From the NCBI GenBank assembly GCA_049487715.1, contig CP150557.1:310001-374000 (forward strand): a stretch of DNA of 64,000 nucleotides. The letters run 5' to 3'. The position numbers and the translations under genes are program-made. Origin of the DNA: Pycnococcus provasolii. Its lineage: Eukaryota > Chlorophyta > Pseudoscourfieldiophyceae > Pseudoscourfieldiales. The notes beneath the pieces are model-generated. The model saw only the letters and a program-made list of their open reading frames with translations, did no database searches and was not told the origin of the DNA. This document shows, one piece after another, positions 35,276-45,417 of this stretch. Position 1 is the first letter of the stretch, and the number at the start of each line of letters is the position of its first letter.

Positions 35276-36220
35276 TTACACAATCACTTCAATCGCGAAC
35301 GGGCCAGGGACGCCGGCGGGAGGCGCCTCGCCGTGGTCGTTGCGTCCCCAGCACGCGATAGATCCGTCGCGTCGCAGCGCCAGTGAATAACCGGAACCCG
35401 CGTTGATTGCGACGAAATCGCCATCAACGCCGTCCGGAGGCGCCTCGCCGTGTTCGTTGTCTCCCCAGCACGCGATAGAGCCGTCGCGTCGCAGCGCCAG
35501 CGAGTGAACAACACCCGCAGCGATCGCGACGAAATCTCCCGGAACGCCGTCCGGAGGCGCCTGGCCGCGGTCGTTGCGTCCCCAGCACGCGATGCTGCCG
35601 TCGCGTCGGAGTGCCAGCGAGTGCCATTCACCCGCGTCGATCGCGATGAAGTCACCCTCGATGCCGCCGGGAGGCAGATTGTGAGGGCCGATTGTGTAGT
35701 CTCCCCAGCAAGTGATAGAGCCATCGCGTCGCAGCGCCAGCGAGTGACCGTAACCCGCGGCGATCGCGACGAAGTCGCCGTCAACGCCTTCGGGAGGCGC
35801 CTGACCGACGTTGTTGTCTCCCCAGCATGCGATAGAGCCGTCGCGTCGAACCGCCAACGAGTGTGCCATACCCGCGGCGATCGCGACGAAGTCGCCATCA
35901 ACGCCTTCGGGAGGCGCCTGGCCAAAGAAGTTGCGTCCATGGCACGCGATACTACCGTCGCGTCGCAGCGCTAATGAGTGACTGAAACTCGTAGCGACCA
36001 TGATGAAATCGCCCGGAACGCCTTCGGCAGGTGCCTGACCGTTGTCGTTGCGTCCCCAGCACGCGATAGAGCCATCGGGTCGCAGCGCCAACGATTGACC
36101 GTAACCCGCGGCAAGCATTGCATTTCGCCTAGCGGTACGTATTCGTTGCATTTCAATGCTCATGCGTCGCTCATGCTGCCACGGGAACCACACCGTGCGC
36201 ATCGCATCGTACGCCGACAT
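35276..36220 (-). CDS. RCC1/BLIP-II-like repeat protein, seven near-identical repeats
   Basis: 314 aa from the ATG at 36220. After a 33-residue basic N-terminus the whole protein is seven repeats of about 40 residues: AAGxxHSLALRRDG, SIACWGxNxxGQAPPxGV, xGDFVAIAAG. They end in IEVIV. The short repeat with WG-x-N-x-x-GQ and VVAIAAG-type strands is the bacterial or viral RCC1/BLIP-II style rather than the 50-residue blade of eukaryotic RCC1. The repeats are very similar at DNA level, so they are being homogenised or expanded recently. A seven-bladed propeller is expected. The ligand is unknown. It differs strongly from the RCC2 gene at 24.8 kb. Confidence 0.8.
   Translation of the reverse strand: MSAYDAMRTVWFPWQHERRMSIEMQRIRTARRNAMLAAGYGQSLALRPDGSIACWGRNDNGQAPAEGVPGDFIMVATSFSHSLALRRDGSIACHGRNFFGQAPPEGVDGDFVAIAAGMAHSLAVRRDGSIACWGDNNVGQAPPEGVDGDFVAIAAGYGHSLALRRDGSITCWGDYTIGPHNLPPGGIEGDFIAIDAGEWHSLALRRDGSIACWGRNDRGQAPPDGVPGDFVAIAAGVVHSLALRRDGSIACWGDNEHGEAPPDGVDGDFVAINAGSGYSLALRRDGSIACWGRNDHGEAPPAGVPGPFAIEVIV
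35310..36110. repeat. Tandem DNA repeat of about 120 bp inside the RCC1-like gene
   Basis: Seven units share blocks such as CCCCAGCACGCGATAGAGCC, GTCGCGTCGCAGCGCCA and GCGATCGCGACGAA. They encode the repeats of the protein. Confidence 0.9.
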
Positions 36221-36351
36221 GGCAGCTAAGTGCTGACTGATGCGCGTCGGAGAATGGACAGCAGAAGAACCCCAATTTTTCTCCTGGGAGGTGGGAGGGA
36301 TTATTCGGGGTTTGGCTCGTCGCTCGTTGAAAGAACCTTCCCATTCTTTCT

Positions 36352-37473
36352 ATGGCGTCCGCAGACATGTCGTCGCGGAGTGTGCGTTGGGGTGCGCCTT
36401 CGACTTCGAATTCGACTTCTGCTCATGCTCACGCTGCTTCCACCACTCCTCACTCCTCTGACGGTATGGGTTCGGATGGGTTTTATATTCCTTCCTCCGA
36501 CGACGACGAAGATGAACGTCCTCCGCAGGATCCCTTGGTGGTTCCTGGCACCTCCTCTCCGTCTCCTCGTCCTCAAGAGGCCTTGGAGGAGATCGGGTTG
36601 GGGTTGCCGTCTCCGTCTCCGTGGAGATGGGACGGCATGGCTGGACGCTTCCACTTCGACGGTACACAACAGGAGCTAGATACATGGAGAAAGGCATCGA
36701 CAGAAGCAAGGCAGCGGGGGAATGAAGCGTTCGCTGCGAGTGAGTACACACGGGCATACGAGGCATTCACGGAGGCGATTCGACGCGACCCGACATCCGC
36801 GTCAGCGTGGGGAAATCGCTCGGCGCTGTATCTAGAGAGTGGCGACGCCAACGCGGCGCTTGTGGACGCGAGGCAGATGCTCAATCTGTGCGACGAGCCA
36901 GACAATGCGCGTGCGAAGGCGTACACGCGAATCGCCAGCGCGCTGTTCGCTATTGGCAAGTTTCGCGAAGCATACGACGCCTTCGGGAGTGCGCTGCAGA
37001 TCGACCCGTCGAACGAAGTCTGTCTGCACGGACGAGAGGAGTGCGCAGCAAGGCTACCTGTACCAACGAGCGGGGACAACCTCGTAGTCACGGCGTCGGA
37101 CAGGTACGCGAAGGACGCGCCTGTAACGCCCGCGAGGTGGGAGGAGTCGGGCGTCGCGCCGCGTAAGCCTCTCACGCTCAAGCAAGTGCTCGAGCTCGCG
37201 GCGGAGGCTGGCTTCTGGATGGATGCGAGCGCGTCGGATCCGAGCGATACGAGGCCGCTGCGCGCGCGTGTTGACCTTGCGAAGTTCTTCAACTTCTACG
37301 GTGTCACGTCCCTGACGACATTCAATGCGCGTTACAGCGCGGAGCGTCTGGTGGATGGCGGCGCACCCGCACGTTGGGTGGACGGCCGCGCAGTGCCAGG
37401 CACGGGCGGCACGCTCGAAATCGTCCCAAGTCGATCGCTCGCGAGCACCGTGCGGCGCGACGACTTTCTGTAG
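36352..37473 (+). CDS. TPR protein, STI1/co-chaperone-like
   Basis: 373 aa from an ATG with the ATGGCGTCC context. Residues 1-105 are disordered (Ser/His/Pro-rich, acidic SSDDDEDER). Residues 110-230 hold three TPR units: ARQRGNEAFAASEYTRAYEAFTEAIRRDP, SASAWGNRSALYLESGDANAALVDAR and AKAYTRIASALFAIGKFREAYDAFGSALQIDP. The first has the R-GN-x-x-F/Y-x-A-x-E-Y pattern of carboxylate-clamp TPRs that bind Hsp70 or Hsp90 tails. The C-terminal 140 residues contain LTLKQVLELAAEAGFW and a basic end with no recognised domain. A cytosolic adaptor role is inferred from the TPR type. Confidence 0.7.
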   Translation: MASADMSSRSVRWGAPSTSNSTSAHAHAASTTPHSSDGMGSDGFYIPSSDDDEDERPPQDPLVVPGTSSPSPRPQEALEEIGLGLPSPSPWRWDGMAGRFHFDGTQQELDTWRKASTEARQRGNEAFAASEYTRAYEAFTEAIRRDPTSASAWGNRSALYLESGDANAALVDARQMLNLCDEPDNARAKAYTRIASALFAIGKFREAYDAFGSALQIDPSNEVCLHGREECAARLPVPTSGDNLVVTASDRYAKDAPVTPARWEESGVAPRKPLTLKQVLELAAEAGFWMDASASDPSDTRPLRARVDLAKFFNFYGVTSLTTFNARYSAERLVDGGAPARWVDGRAVPGTGGTLEIVPSRSLASTVRRDDFL

Positions 37474-37637
37474 TACTATCATAAATCATCGTACAGTACA
37501 TACCTCCTTTCCCACCTTGTTCCCACCATAAAAAACGAACTTCTCCGAAAATGAATTTTTGGGACTACTTTTTAGGAAGATTTGGGAGGGACTTTGGAGG
37601 GAAATCGAAATTTTTTCCAGACTTCATTTTTCCAACC

Positions 37638-39119
37638 ATGGCGTCTCTGTGCATTTCTGTGCGCGCGTTGCTTCTGCTGATTTGCTCGTCGCTCGCGGCG
37701 GTATTAGTCCTAACCTCATCGCCCGCCTCTGCGGATACGTCCTCCCTGTCGTCATTATCGTCAACGCAGTGGATGCAGCATCTCTCACGCCCGGGTCCGT
37801 ACGGCGTGCGCAAAATTAAGCTCGCACTCGCGCCTGATGTGGCGAATCGCGACGAAGAGGCGGCGAGACTCATTCTCGGAGACTCTGATGAAGATCAAAA
37901 TGCGACGACGATTGAGAAGAAAGAGGTGAAGTACACATCGCTGAAGCAGCCAGATGACGAAATCAACGACTTCGAGTTGTGGATGCCGACCTCACGATCT
38001 GAGGAGACCACGGACGGCGGCAGTGCAATTGCGGATTTTGTGTCTTCTTTGCTTGGTGTTGACGACAATAGTCAAGTCAGAGGTGACAGCACTAAACTAT
38101 TGAACAGCAGCAACAACGCTTCCTTCCCGCTCGTTGCATTTGTGCACCCTACGTTCGGCATGAAAGTCGGTCGTTGGGCAAAGATATACAACCGCGACTT
38201 TTTGGAATTTATGGTGAGCCACGGAATCGCTGTCGTCTTCCCCCTCGATCTCAAGTACGACGAGCTGCAGCCTTGTGCGACATGTCACGGTCCAGAATCG
38301 TACGAGGAGAACGCCATTGCCGCCGGCCGTGCGGTCACTGCCGTCATTTGGCGAGAGAACAGGGATCAGGAGAGCGAGCTGTACCAACGCTTTAGCGAAG
38401 ATCGCGTCGCGGTCGTTGGATGGAGCACTGGCGCCGCCAGCGTCGTGAAGATGGCGCACCTCTGTGACACGATTCGAGGCGGTATCGAGGTGATGAAAAA
38501 GTCGATGGAAACGAACGAAACGCTTGCGGAGTTGGTGAATGCCTCACTCGCGAATGTCACATACGACGGGCCAAAGCTTGCTTGCGGTGCCACGGATCGT
38601 CTGCGCGCTGTGGTAAGCCTTGCGCCGACGATTGGTGCAAATGCTAGCAACGGAGGAAATGGGCTGACGGAGTATTTCTACGACCTCGAGGGTATCGAAA
38701 CGCCACTTTTTGTGCTCACCGGATCAGACGACGACATGGGAGCGGGGGAATCCGCTTCTTTGTTTATGGAACAGACAAAAGCACACAGTCCAGTCGAGTC
38801 TTTATGGGTGGAGCTCGATGAGGCTACGCACTGCTTTATTCCCGTCGCTCCTTATGCGGAATGTGGCGAAGCTGAACGGATTTCTACGCCGAGCCTAACG
38901 CGAGCACCTCCGTTGGCAGATGTCCGTCGCCTTCGGCAAATCGATACGGCAAAAGCACTCACGACTGGATTTATCCTTCTGAACACTCGCGTGAACAATA
39001 ACGCTGGCGACGACGACGGTCTGCGTCGTCTCTTCTACGAGCCAGGTGTGCTGGAAGCCGCACTTGAGAACGAGAAGGAGCTTAGCGGCGTGAGCAAGGT
39101 GGAACGCCATGCGCCGTGA
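37638..39119 (+). CDS. Secreted alpha/beta hydrolase (chlorophyllase/dienelactone-hydrolase-like)
   Basis: 493 aa from the ATG at 37638 (ATGGCGTCT). The signal peptide lies at residues 1-32 (SVRALLLLICSSLAAVLVLT, then SSPASA). The hydrolase fold shows the oxyanion strand FPLVAFVHPTFG, the nucleophile elbow VVGWSTGAASVV (GxSxG with Ser), an Asp candidate in FVLTGSDDDMGAG, and the His in DEATHCFIPV. A DLKYDELQPCATCHGPESYEEN segment precedes the elbow. Several N-glycosylation sequons (NAT, NNAS, NET, NAS) fit a secreted protein. The substrate is unknown; the organisation resembles the plant chlorophyllase/PAF-hydrolase group, but secretion suggests an external ester. Confidence 0.75.
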   Translation: MASLCISVRALLLLICSSLAAVLVLTSSPASADTSSLSSLSSTQWMQHLSRPGPYGVRKIKLALAPDVANRDEEAARLILGDSDEDQNATTIEKKEVKYTSLKQPDDEINDFELWMPTSRSEETTDGGSAIADFVSSLLGVDDNSQVRGDSTKLLNSSNNASFPLVAFVHPTFGMKVGRWAKIYNRDFLEFMVSHGIAVVFPLDLKYDELQPCATCHGPESYEENAIAAGRAVTAVIWRENRDQESELYQRFSEDRVAVVGWSTGAASVVKMAHLCDTIRGGIEVMKKSMETNETLAELVNASLANVTYDGPKLACGATDRLRAVVSLAPTIGANASNGGNGLTEYFYDLEGIETPLFVLTGSDDDMGAGESASLFMEQTKAHSPVESLWVELDEATHCFIPVAPYAECGEAERISTPSLTRAPPLADVRRLRQIDTAKALTTGFILLNTRVNNNAGDDDGLRRLFYEPGVLEAALENEKELSGVSKVERHAP

Positions 39120-39256
39120 ACCATTCAGGAGGAGGACGCTGTGACGAGGGAAAAAACAGAGAGAGAGAAGACTAAACCCCCAATCCGTGCATTTAAAATT
39201 TTGTGAGATGATCTTAAACCCCCAATCAAGCTTGTCCGTCCGTTCCTGACACACCT

Positions 39257-39275
39257 TTAGGGTTAGGGTTAGGGC
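39257..39275. repeat. TTAGGG tandem (three units) upstream of glycosyltransferase
   Basis: TTTAGGGTTAGGGTTAGGG about 70 bases before the ATG at 39347. Confidence 0.9.
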
Positions 39276-39346
39276 TCACCAATCACCATAGAATCTCCCG
39301 TCGTCGCAAATCCGCCCCTCCTCCAAAATCCGTATTCCGAATTTTC

Positions 39347-41359
39347 ATGGCGTCCATGATGCCGACGGCTGCAGGAGGAAGACAGTCGTCGTCGTACCAT
39401 CGCGCATTCGTGCACGCGCCGATTCTGCCGATCCAACGCCATGGTGGTGGTGGTCACACTAAGCCCACGTCCACCACCACCATCATTCGGATGCGCACAC
39501 GTGTCGCGTCCTTCTTGTTTGTGCTATTCTCCATGGCATTCACCATCACCACGCTGCTCGGAGTTCTGAGACTTCCACCTCACCATAGTAGTAGTGGTGG
39601 CGGCGGTAACGATAGCAGCACGATGACCCGTAGTACGGGGAGGTGGAACCATGAAGTGGCATCGACCAAGAAGACAACTGCTGCAACAACTAGTACGACG
39701 ACAAGAATTCATGCAGCAACATCGCAGCAGCACAAGCCCTTGTTGAAAATGACCACACTCAGTGATGATGGTTTCGGAAATCACAGCAGCAGCTATGCAC
39801 TCATGTCCGACGAAGACGAGAGATCTATGCTCCATGAGATGTTGCCTTATGCATCCAAGGAAGCGCTGGAGTGGCGCATGATCATCGGAGAACAGCATGC
39901 ACGAGCTACGCATGCACCGGGAACGGCACCTGCTCTTGAAGAAGTGCTGAGTAGACTGCAGCAGCACCACTTCGTCGTTGGGGAAGGAGAGGAAACAAAC
40001 AAGTTGTCGACATCTGCTTCCACTACGCCTTCGGCAGCGCAAAGATCCATGGAATCAGGTGACAGCAACGATACTTCTCTTCGCGTCGCGCTTGCGAATG
40101 CTCTGTACCGACGCGGGGTGCGACGAGAGCCGGTACGCGTCGTCTTCTGTCTAACGCTCGGTGGCAGTCGTGCGTCCGTCGAGCGCGACGTCCTGCCTTG
40201 GATCTTGTACCACACCGAGCTTGGTGTGTGGAACTTCTTCATATTGTACGATGGTAAGGATGCCGACGCCTTGCGCTTGCTGCGCTCGTTACATAACGTC
40301 TTTGTTCGCGCACTGCACAAAGACGTTGCCGAGGACATTGCAGACGAGCCGAAAATGCGCGAGCGCTATGCCAGTTGGGCCGAGAGGCACTGGCAGTGGG
40401 GTCACCGTCCGGGCAACTACGCATTGATGGTAAAGCAGACGTTTAATCAGAACGAGGCGGTATTGTGGGCGAAGGTGGGGCACGCCGACTGGATCATGCA
40501 CATCGATCCGGATGAGTTCGTCCTGCCGCTTTACCAAGGCGATGGCAGCGGCGACGACCTGTCGTTCGCGCGGTACTTGCACAAGCAGCCATCTCACGTC
40601 AGCAGCCTTCGAATCTTTAACGCAGAGGCGCAGCCTGAACACGCGTACGTCAAGAATCGGCTCGAGGAGGTGACGCTTTTCAAGATGAACAAGGCGCTCA
40701 TGCACTTTGACGCGTACGCAATGCGTACAAAGGTGCGCCTGGGTGGAAATCGCGCGTACATGATATTGTACGCGAATGGAAAGTCCGTGGCACGCGCTAA
40801 TGCGACGAATTTGAGAAGTCTTGGACCGCACTTCTGGAAGGGAGACGGCAGCCCGAACGCGCCGTGGACCGACACGCTCGCTGACGACGCGACCATCCTG
40901 CACTATGCATACACGCGCGTCGAAGACGTCGCATCCAAGGCGGGCACTAGTTGTCCAGGTGATGAGTATCGCGAGGCTGCATTGCGTGGCAATCGGACGA
41001 AATTGAAGGAGTGCTTTGTCATTGACTTCGATCTTGACGCGTTCCGGGTGGCGAGCACGGGAGATTCTGTGGCAATACGCAAGTTCTTTGAAGAGTCGAT
41101 GGTGCTCCAGGAGGGTGCACGCGTTCGTTGTCGTCGCTCTGAAACGGACGCGACGATGGGATGGTGCGAGATCCGAGACGTGCGCAGCTTGATTGCGGAT
41201 GCGATGCGCATTGGGCTTCTTCGGCGCGAGCACGCGGTGCAGGCGATCAGCCGTTCACATGCGCGTCTCGTGCGAGCGGTGGAGCATCTGAGCAAGCTTC
41301 AAGGTGCAAGTGGTACGAATGTTGATGCATTATTCGACGCGGCACTACTACTTGACTGA
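39347..41359 (+). CDS. Type II membrane glycosyltransferase (GT92/DUF23 or glycosyltransferase family 2-like)
   Basis: 670 aa from an ATG with the ATGGCGTCC context. The short basic cytosolic end is followed by one signal anchor (VASFLFVLFSMAFTITTLLGVL, about 48-69), then a Ser/Thr/His-rich stem to about 250. The catalytic region has VRVVFCLTLGGSRASVERDVLPWILYH (LGVWNFFILYDGKDAD), VKQTFNQNEAVLWAKVGHADWIMHIDPDEFVLPL with the DPDE metal motif, then an FKMNKALMHFDAYAMRTKVRLGG segment. The W-x-x-H-x-D-x-DEF motif is that of GT92/DUF23-type enzymes and the related glycosyltransferase 2_4 group. Golgi location and a role in glycan or wall polysaccharide synthesis are inferred. Donor and acceptor are unknown. 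Confidence 0.8.
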   Translation: MASMMPTAAGGRQSSSYHRAFVHAPILPIQRHGGGGHTKPTSTTTIIRMRTRVASFLFVLFSMAFTITTLLGVLRLPPHHSSSGGGGNDSSTMTRSTGRWNHEVASTKKTTAATTSTTTRIHAATSQQHKPLLKMTTLSDDGFGNHSSSYALMSDEDERSMLHEMLPYASKEALEWRMIIGEQHARATHAPGTAPALEEVLSRLQQHHFVVGEGEETNKLSTSASTTPSAAQRSMESGDSNDTSLRVALANALYRRGVRREPVRVVFCLTLGGSRASVERDVLPWILYHTELGVWNFFILYDGKDADALRLLRSLHNVFVRALHKDVAEDIADEPKMRERYASWAERHWQWGHRPGNYALMVKQTFNQNEAVLWAKVGHADWIMHIDPDEFVLPLYQGDGSGDDLSFARYLHKQPSHVSSLRIFNAEAQPEHAYVKNRLEEVTLFKMNKALMHFDAYAMRTKVRLGGNRAYMILYANGKSVARANATNLRSLGPHFWKGDGSPNAPWTDTLADDATILHYAYTRVEDVASKAGTSCPGDEYREAALRGNRTKLKECFVIDFDLDAFRVASTGDSVAIRKFFEESMVLQEGARVRCRRSETDATMGWCEIRDVRSLIADAMRIGLLRREHAVQAISRSHARLVRAVEHLSKLQGASGTNVDALFDAALLLD

Positions 41360-41739
41360 CTGAGCGAGGGGACATTCGCGGTCTCTCTGTTTTTAAGGTG
41401 AAATTCTTTTGTTACAAGATATGTTTTTTACCACACTATTATAAGGACAACAGCATGCAGCTTGGCCGCGAGTGACTCTTGCAAGAATCAAGAATCACTC
41501 GCGGCCGGTGGTTTCCTGACCAATGACCATGTAGATGAGCGTGATGCAACAACGGCCGGCCGGTGGATCCGTGGATCTGCGAGCTTTCCAGCTTGCAAGG
41601 TGCGATGCCATGCGCGTGGCCGTGGCGATGCATGGTCAAGCATCCATTCGAGGAGTTTATCCAGATCACCTGCGACCTGCGGTGGAGATCGGCCAACACC
41701 ACAGAGTCACGATTTGATATCACTTTTGGATCGTGGATC
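41360..41739. other. Intergenic, no gene seen
   Basis: Contains an imperfect inverted pair around ACTCGCGGCC (GCCGCGAGTGA at 41466..41476 and TCACTCGCGGCC at 41496..41507). No gene is supported. Confidence 0.4.
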
Positions 41740-43078
41740 ATGGCGGCGCAACGTCCGCCGCGCGTCGCCATCATCGGCGGAGGACTCGCGGGCCTCTCGG
41801 CCGCGACGCACCTTCTCAACAGAGCACAGGATCAGCTCGACGTGACGCTCTTTGACATGGGCGCGCGAGGTGTGGGTGGTCGTGCGAGCCACCGCACGGA
41901 GCCACACCGATTCTCACACGGCTTGCAGTTCTTATCGCTACACCCTTCCGCACCTCTCGCGCATAAGGAAGTTATACAAACTTGGCTTGATGAAGACAGA
42001 ATCGTCGAGTTGCCGCTTGGTGGATGGCTTGACGCACAGCGCGCACAGTACACAACAGCAAAGCCGCCGCCACACGACGGGTTCTTTGGGGCGATGACTG
42101 AAGGTGCACGCGTTTATATTCCCAAAGGTGGAGGTGTACGCACTTTGTGCCAGTCGCTTGCAGAGGACGCGTTAGCAAAGGGACTTACGTTAAGAACACA
42201 GTGCCGTGTGCGCGAAGTCGCGAAGCACCTTGTTTCACCTGACGGCCCATCAAAGTGGCACTTGTTTGGGAATACAGCAGACAACGCCGTGCACCACGAA
42301 ATGAGCGAGAAGGCGGCGAAAGCTGCCGCGGACGAACCTTTGGGCGAAAGTTTCGACGCGCTAGTCATCACAGATTCCATGATGTTCTTGGAGAAGTGGC
42401 ACCGGTGCAGCCTTATCGGCTTGGCGAGTTGCGCACCGAACCTTGTCGCCAAACTTGGAGGCACCGTCCCAATGGAACCGCTGTTCAGCCTTATGGTCGC
42501 CTTCCCAGCAGGTACAGACGACGACGTCCCGTTCGATGCGGCGTGCGTATATCACTGCTCAACGCTTCAGTGGATTTGCCGTGAACGCGCTCGTGGTGGC
42601 CGCCGCCGCCGCCGACGACGACGACGCGTGCTGCTGGACACTCGTATCCACGCGAGAGTTCGCGGAGCAGAGGATTTCCGAAGTGCCGATGAGAAATGCG
42701 AGCGAGTACCTCCCCACGTGGCAGTACGCGCCTCAAGAGGCATCGTATTTATTGTCCGATCCTGCGCAGATGATGCTTCAGGCACTTCGCCGTGCGACGG
42801 GCGCTTTCAACGCCGCACCGACACATTGTCTGGCACAGCGTTGGGGCGCGGCATACCCTCAATCGAGCGACGGCGTGAGTGATGGTGGAGCTTGCGTCGT
42901 CGACGATTCAACAATGGCATGCGCCGCCGGGGACTTTGCATACCACTGCAAGGACTCCGCCGCGAGCGCTGCTGGTGGAATGGCCGCCATATTAAGTGGA
43001 AAGGCCGTGGCAGATGAGCTCGTCGCTCGTTTCACGGTGGACGTCTCACATTCGAGTTTGTTTCAGGTGCTTGTGTAG
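41740..43078 (+). CDS. FAD-dependent amine-oxidase/renalase-like protein, with a +1 frame break
   Basis: About 445 aa if the two frames are read as one. The N-terminal Rossmann dinucleotide-binding motif VAIIGGGLAGLSAATHLL is followed by LFDMGARGVGGRASHRT (GG-x-x-R) and FSHGLQFLSLHP. The middle matches renalase-like proteins (YIPKGGGVRTLCQSLAEDAL, LVITDSMMFLEK). At about 42596..42630, in a GCC/GAC trinucleotide run, the reading must move +1. The first frame turns into poly-Arg, while the second continues with ACCWTLVSTREFAEQRI, LLSDPAQMMLQALRRAT, HCLAQRWGAAYPQ and the FAD-binding end FAYHCKDSAASAAGGMAAILSGKAVADELV. Here the switch cannot be at a stop codon because the first frame runs to 42882. 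Indel or slippage in the repeat is the likely cause. The substrate is unknown. Confidence 0.75.
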
Positions 43079-43289
43079 TGGTGATTATTATCTGTGTAAA
43101 TATACTAGAACAATGGTGCACAACGTTCTTAGTCAGTTTCTTAGTCACGCAGCGCGTCTCTTGGTGAATGTGAATGGACTCGTTCATTACAACTTACAAG
43201 TCTCAAAGTTTTACGAAGAAGAACTTTCTGTTTAGATAATCATTCAGATCAACAATCGCGACGAGTGTTATCGTCGCTAGCATGCACGC

Positions 43290-45094
43290 TCAGTCTGATG
43301 ACAATAGACCATCAGAAGCGGCGGCACGTTTGCGTCGTCGTACTACCGCGTAGACAACACCTGCAACAATGCAGCCAGCAGCGACAGTGCCTCCAACACC
43401 CCCAACCACTGCTACAGTATGATCACCATCATGTCCCGTCGATAGGAGGTGGGGTTGCATCAGTAGAAGATGGTGGTGGTGGTGAGTACGGCGTATAGCC
43501 CCCGTACATTGGCGGAAGAGGCGGCGGCGGCAGCGGCGGAGGAGGAGGTGGAGGACTTTCTGATTCTGCAGCGGACTTTGCCTCACCATCATCCACCGAC
43601 TCCATCACAAGCCGCGCCAAAATTCCACGGGCTGTTGCGTTGAGCACATCACCTTCCCTCATCATCAGCTAAGTCCTCCATGGTTCCGCGTATCGCCGTC
43701 CTCACAACGCCCATCGCTTGTCCCGCCGCTGTCTTAACCAAGGTTTGGCTTTGCTCAATTGCAGATGTGACGTCGTCTGTTGCCGTCGTCGTGTCACTCG
43801 CACTCGTTTCGGTCGTTGTGGTGGTTGTCGACGACCTTCCACCAAACAGTGTCACAACCTTGGCGAACCACTCAAGAACGGGCCGGTCGGGTATCAGTGG
43901 CGCAACAGCTTCCTCTAGGTCGCATGACTCATAGCTGAGCCGATGCGGACAGCGTGGATTCGGCGGTGCAGCGCAACGCACATCCCACTCGTTTGTGGGA
44001 GGAAGGCCGGAAGCTTCACGATCCGCATCGCCCGCGGATATTAGAAGCGCCAGATCTTGGCCATTCCTTGGCAGTGCTGATTCAGGCGACGGCTTGAAAA
44101 GTTCGCGGCAGTTTATTGGTGGCACGATCACCTTTGGTTGTTCTGCAGTCTCTGGCGTCGCAGCCACGCATGCCGTTCCACCATCCTCCATGCTAAAAAG
44201 GCCTCCGGCTGCCGCTCCATTCGTGCCAGGTGCCGGACAGCGCAGAGCTGTGTCACAGCACCCTTTGTTGTTGTCGTTGACACCAAGCCACGTTGCCGGA
44301 CAGCCCTTGCCGGATCCCTCCTCACCAGGGCAACGGCACGGTGTGGCGCAGATGCTTTCGATGCTAACAGGCATTGCGGAATACGAGCACTCGCAAATGG
44401 CATACATTCCGTAGGCAATACCCGCCTTATCTGCACGATGGAGGTCCTCCGGTGCGGCGTCCAATCCATCAACCAGCTTACCATTCAAACGAATACCAGA
44501 GATTTTCAGCTCACGCACCACAGCCGCAAATGCCAGAGGCTCAAGCGAGGCAGGTTCTAGAGTCGCGGTTTGCTGCAGAGTGTTTGCCAATACCGTCGCA
44601 TCGTCGAGGCTGTTAGCGTCGTGTGAAACGAAGATTTCAACCTTCATGGGCACCGTCCACAAGGGCAGGGTCGCTGTACTTCCCATGATAGCTTGATGCA
44701 ATGATGCCGCGCCACTAGCCAGCGAGTGCCAGAAGGTGTCGCTCGTTTCGTTTGACTCTAGCTGTATCTCCATTTCATCAACCGTCTGGCCGCCGTATTG
44801 TGTCATGAGCAGTTGCTGATTTGGACGCGCCACATCAGGTTGTGCTTCCAAGCGCACACTCGCCAACGATGTAATGTTTCCAGCAGTGGCAATAACGCGT
44901 TTGAGTGGTTCTCGAGCCGCGCCGCCATTCGTTTCATCCGTCAAGCTTCGTATGACCATCGGCAGGGACGCGCTTCCGACGGTGAACTCGGCATGGATCG
45001 AAACCGTGTCGAAGAGCGACGTGGCGTCAACACCCACACCTAAGAGCGCTAACATCATCATCATCATCACGGTCAGCAGCACCACTGGCATCAT
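43290..45094 (-). CDS. Cys-rich type I membrane protein with Pro-rich stalk; two +1 frame breaks
   Basis: About 600 aa from the ATG at 45094, which gives a signal peptide (MMPVVLLTVMMMMMLALLGVG); the ATG at 45172 is an alternative. The ectodomain is beta-rich and then Cys-rich (CECSYSAMPVSIESICATPCRCP, then KGCCDTALRCP). The first frame stops at TGA (43649..43651) after EDLADDEGR. The +1 frame continues DVLNATARGILARLVMESVDD and a PPPP-rich stalk (PPMYGGYTPYSPPPP), then stops at TGA (43429..43431) after IDGT. A further +1 frame continues DGDHTVAVVGGVGGTVAAGCIVAGVVYAVV, a membrane helix, and a basic tail ending in TGA at 43290. The switch window at the first break is under 20 bases. The ectodomain-stalk-TM layout parallels the LNR-SAM protein. 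The ligand is unknown. Confidence 0.65.
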
Positions 45095-45417
45095 CGTCGG
45101 AGTCGGAGTCGTCGTATTCAACCACTTGATTTTGAAGCAGGAGACGTCGTGCTTCTGAAGTGTGACATCCATGAACGCGCAGGTCACCACATCGCCGGTG
45201 CCGTGACATCGCTCGCCGAACGAATGTGAACAAGTCAAAAAGGTTTCGGAAAAGTCGTTTGGGACAGAGGTGGGAAAATTCTTTGCAGAAAAGGATGGGG
45301 TGCGGGATCCGTCGTGGAGCCAGTTTTAGTAGGGTAGGATGTTTCCGGGAAATGGAGTTGGGGATCCCGGTTGGATCCCGGTCGTGGTCTGCGAATTGTC
45401 GTGGTTGCTGACACTGC

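Noticed and set aside
35310-36110. CRISPR-like regular repeat array
   Set aside because: The regular units are in-frame RCC1 repeats of a protein, with no spacers.
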